Source of the DNA: Corynebacterium alimapuense
GTDB lineage: Bacteria; Actinomycetota; Actinomycetes; Mycobacteriales; Mycobacteriaceae
Assembly (NCBI RefSeq): GCF_003716585.1
Contig: NZ_PTJO01000005.1
Span: forward strand, 1 to 64,000
DNA length: 64,000 nucleotides
Direction: 5' to 3'
Shown here: positions 63,590 through 64,000 of the stretch, piece after piece
Position numbering within the stretch: the stretch's first letter is position 1
Layout: the number at the start of each line of letters is the position of its first letter
Made by a program: the position numbers and the translations under genes
The notes under the pieces: generated by a model
Database searches by the model: none
Seen by the model: only the letters and a program-made list of their open reading frames with translations
What the model was told of the DNA's origin: nothing

Positions 63590-64000
63590 TAGCTTGATCG
63601 ACTCCCGGGCGGGCTCATCAGGAAGTCGAATGCCTCATTGAAATATACGGGCGGAAGAATCTTAGACTGGCTCTCTGCAATCTTGAGTGCCGCAGTGGTC
63701 TTGTTGCCAGTCATCCATGACTCAACGTCAGTGCCAGGGTCGAGGTCAAATAGTTCCCTTAGAGCCTCCGCCTTGTTCGCGTTGCAGATCTGTGGCTCCA
63801 AAGTGTGTCCCAGCCCCTTGTCTCCAATAAAAAACTGCCGGTGTCCTGGCTCAAGATACTGGGTCGACTTTTCCTCCCAGTGGCTCGCACTTTCCCCGTC
63901 ATTATCTCGAAGTGCAGCTAACCTAATTCCCAGCCGATCGGCCAATTCAAAGGCACGAGCAAAGCTCGTTCCTACAGTGACCACATCTATTCCTTGGTCT
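63589..64000 (-). CDS. C-terminal TOPRIM part of an OLD-family nuclease (partial at window edge)
   Basis: The frame runs open off the right edge; only about 136 C-terminal residues are visible. They fit the TOPRIM domain of OLD (overcoming lysogenization defect) ATPase-nucleases: strand-turn GTSFARAFELADRLGIRL, the acidic pair in ALRDNDGES, and HTLEPQI, a conserved glutamate. The N-terminal ABC ATPase would lie outside the window. In Gabija this protein is GajA, a nuclease whose activity is relieved when nucleotides are depleted. Identity depends on the unseen part. Confidence 0.7.
   Translation of the reverse strand, partial: DQGIDVVTVGTSFARAFELADRLGIRLAALRDNDGESASHWEEKSTQYLEPGHRQFFIGDKGLGHTLEPQICNANKAEALRELFDLDPGTDVESWMTGNKTTAALKIAESQSKILPPVYFNEAFDFLMSPPGSRSS

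Overview
The window looks like chromosomal DNA of a moderately high-GC actinobacterium, most likely Corynebacterium. The clues are an arginine operon in the order argCJBDFRGH, a glucose-specific PTS permease next to coaE and rpsA, a NUDIX plus phosphoglycerate-mutase-like MutT1 next to leuCD and an IclR (LtbR-type) regulator, and many genes whose start codon lies only 6-8 bases after a TAnnnT -10 box, as in leaderless transcripts. As I recall it, the gene order follows the C. glutamicum segment from ltbR to tyrS in reverse; I could not run a comparison. Most of the window is conserved housekeeping DNA on the minus strand. Layout, left to right: the edge (1-101) seems to be the promoter and first leader bases of a ribosomal RNA operon running off the window, downstream of tyrS and a Trm112-like zinc protein. 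Positions 1785-10431 hold the complete arginine biosynthesis operon with its own repressor gene, closed by a perfect hairpin and controlled by a candidate ArgR site over the argC promoter. Then come pheST, a SpoU-type RNA methyltransferase, a TM2 membrane protein and the translation operon infC-rpmI-rplT. That operon is preceded by a structured leader with a textbook terminator and appears to start infC at an AUC codon. From 17221 to 31456 lie a beta-lactamase-like lipoprotein, membrane proteins, the excision-repair genes uvrA and uvrB, a HelD-type helicase, a metallo-hydrolase, a DoxX-like protein, two universal stress proteins and a nitrobindin-like protein. Positions 31597-39883 hold coaE, ptsG, rpsA, a methyltransferase, polA and a tRNA gene with a CAA anticodon but a short variable loop. 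Positions 40248-44112 encode a small secreted protein and a coupled set of a DUF368 lipid-carrier translocase and a polar amino-acid ABC transporter. A sugar isomerase-like gene and a dehydrogenase follow. Positions 45730-52948 are a minus-strand run thiL-ung-DAK2-recG-biotinyl protein-rsmD-coaD-TSUP. After a tandem DUF3515 lipoprotein-like gene come ddl, gpsA, mutT1, leuD, leuC and the divergent regulator ltbR. The right end (about 61392-64000) differs: it is AT-richer and carries a DUF5655 nuclease-like gene, a short UvrD-type helicase gene, and the C-terminal TOPRIM part of an OLD-family nuclease gene that runs out of the window. The last two overlap by one base and resemble the GajA/GajB pair of Gabija anti-phage systems. 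This is the best candidate for an accessory, possibly little-described system, but its main gene is only partly visible.
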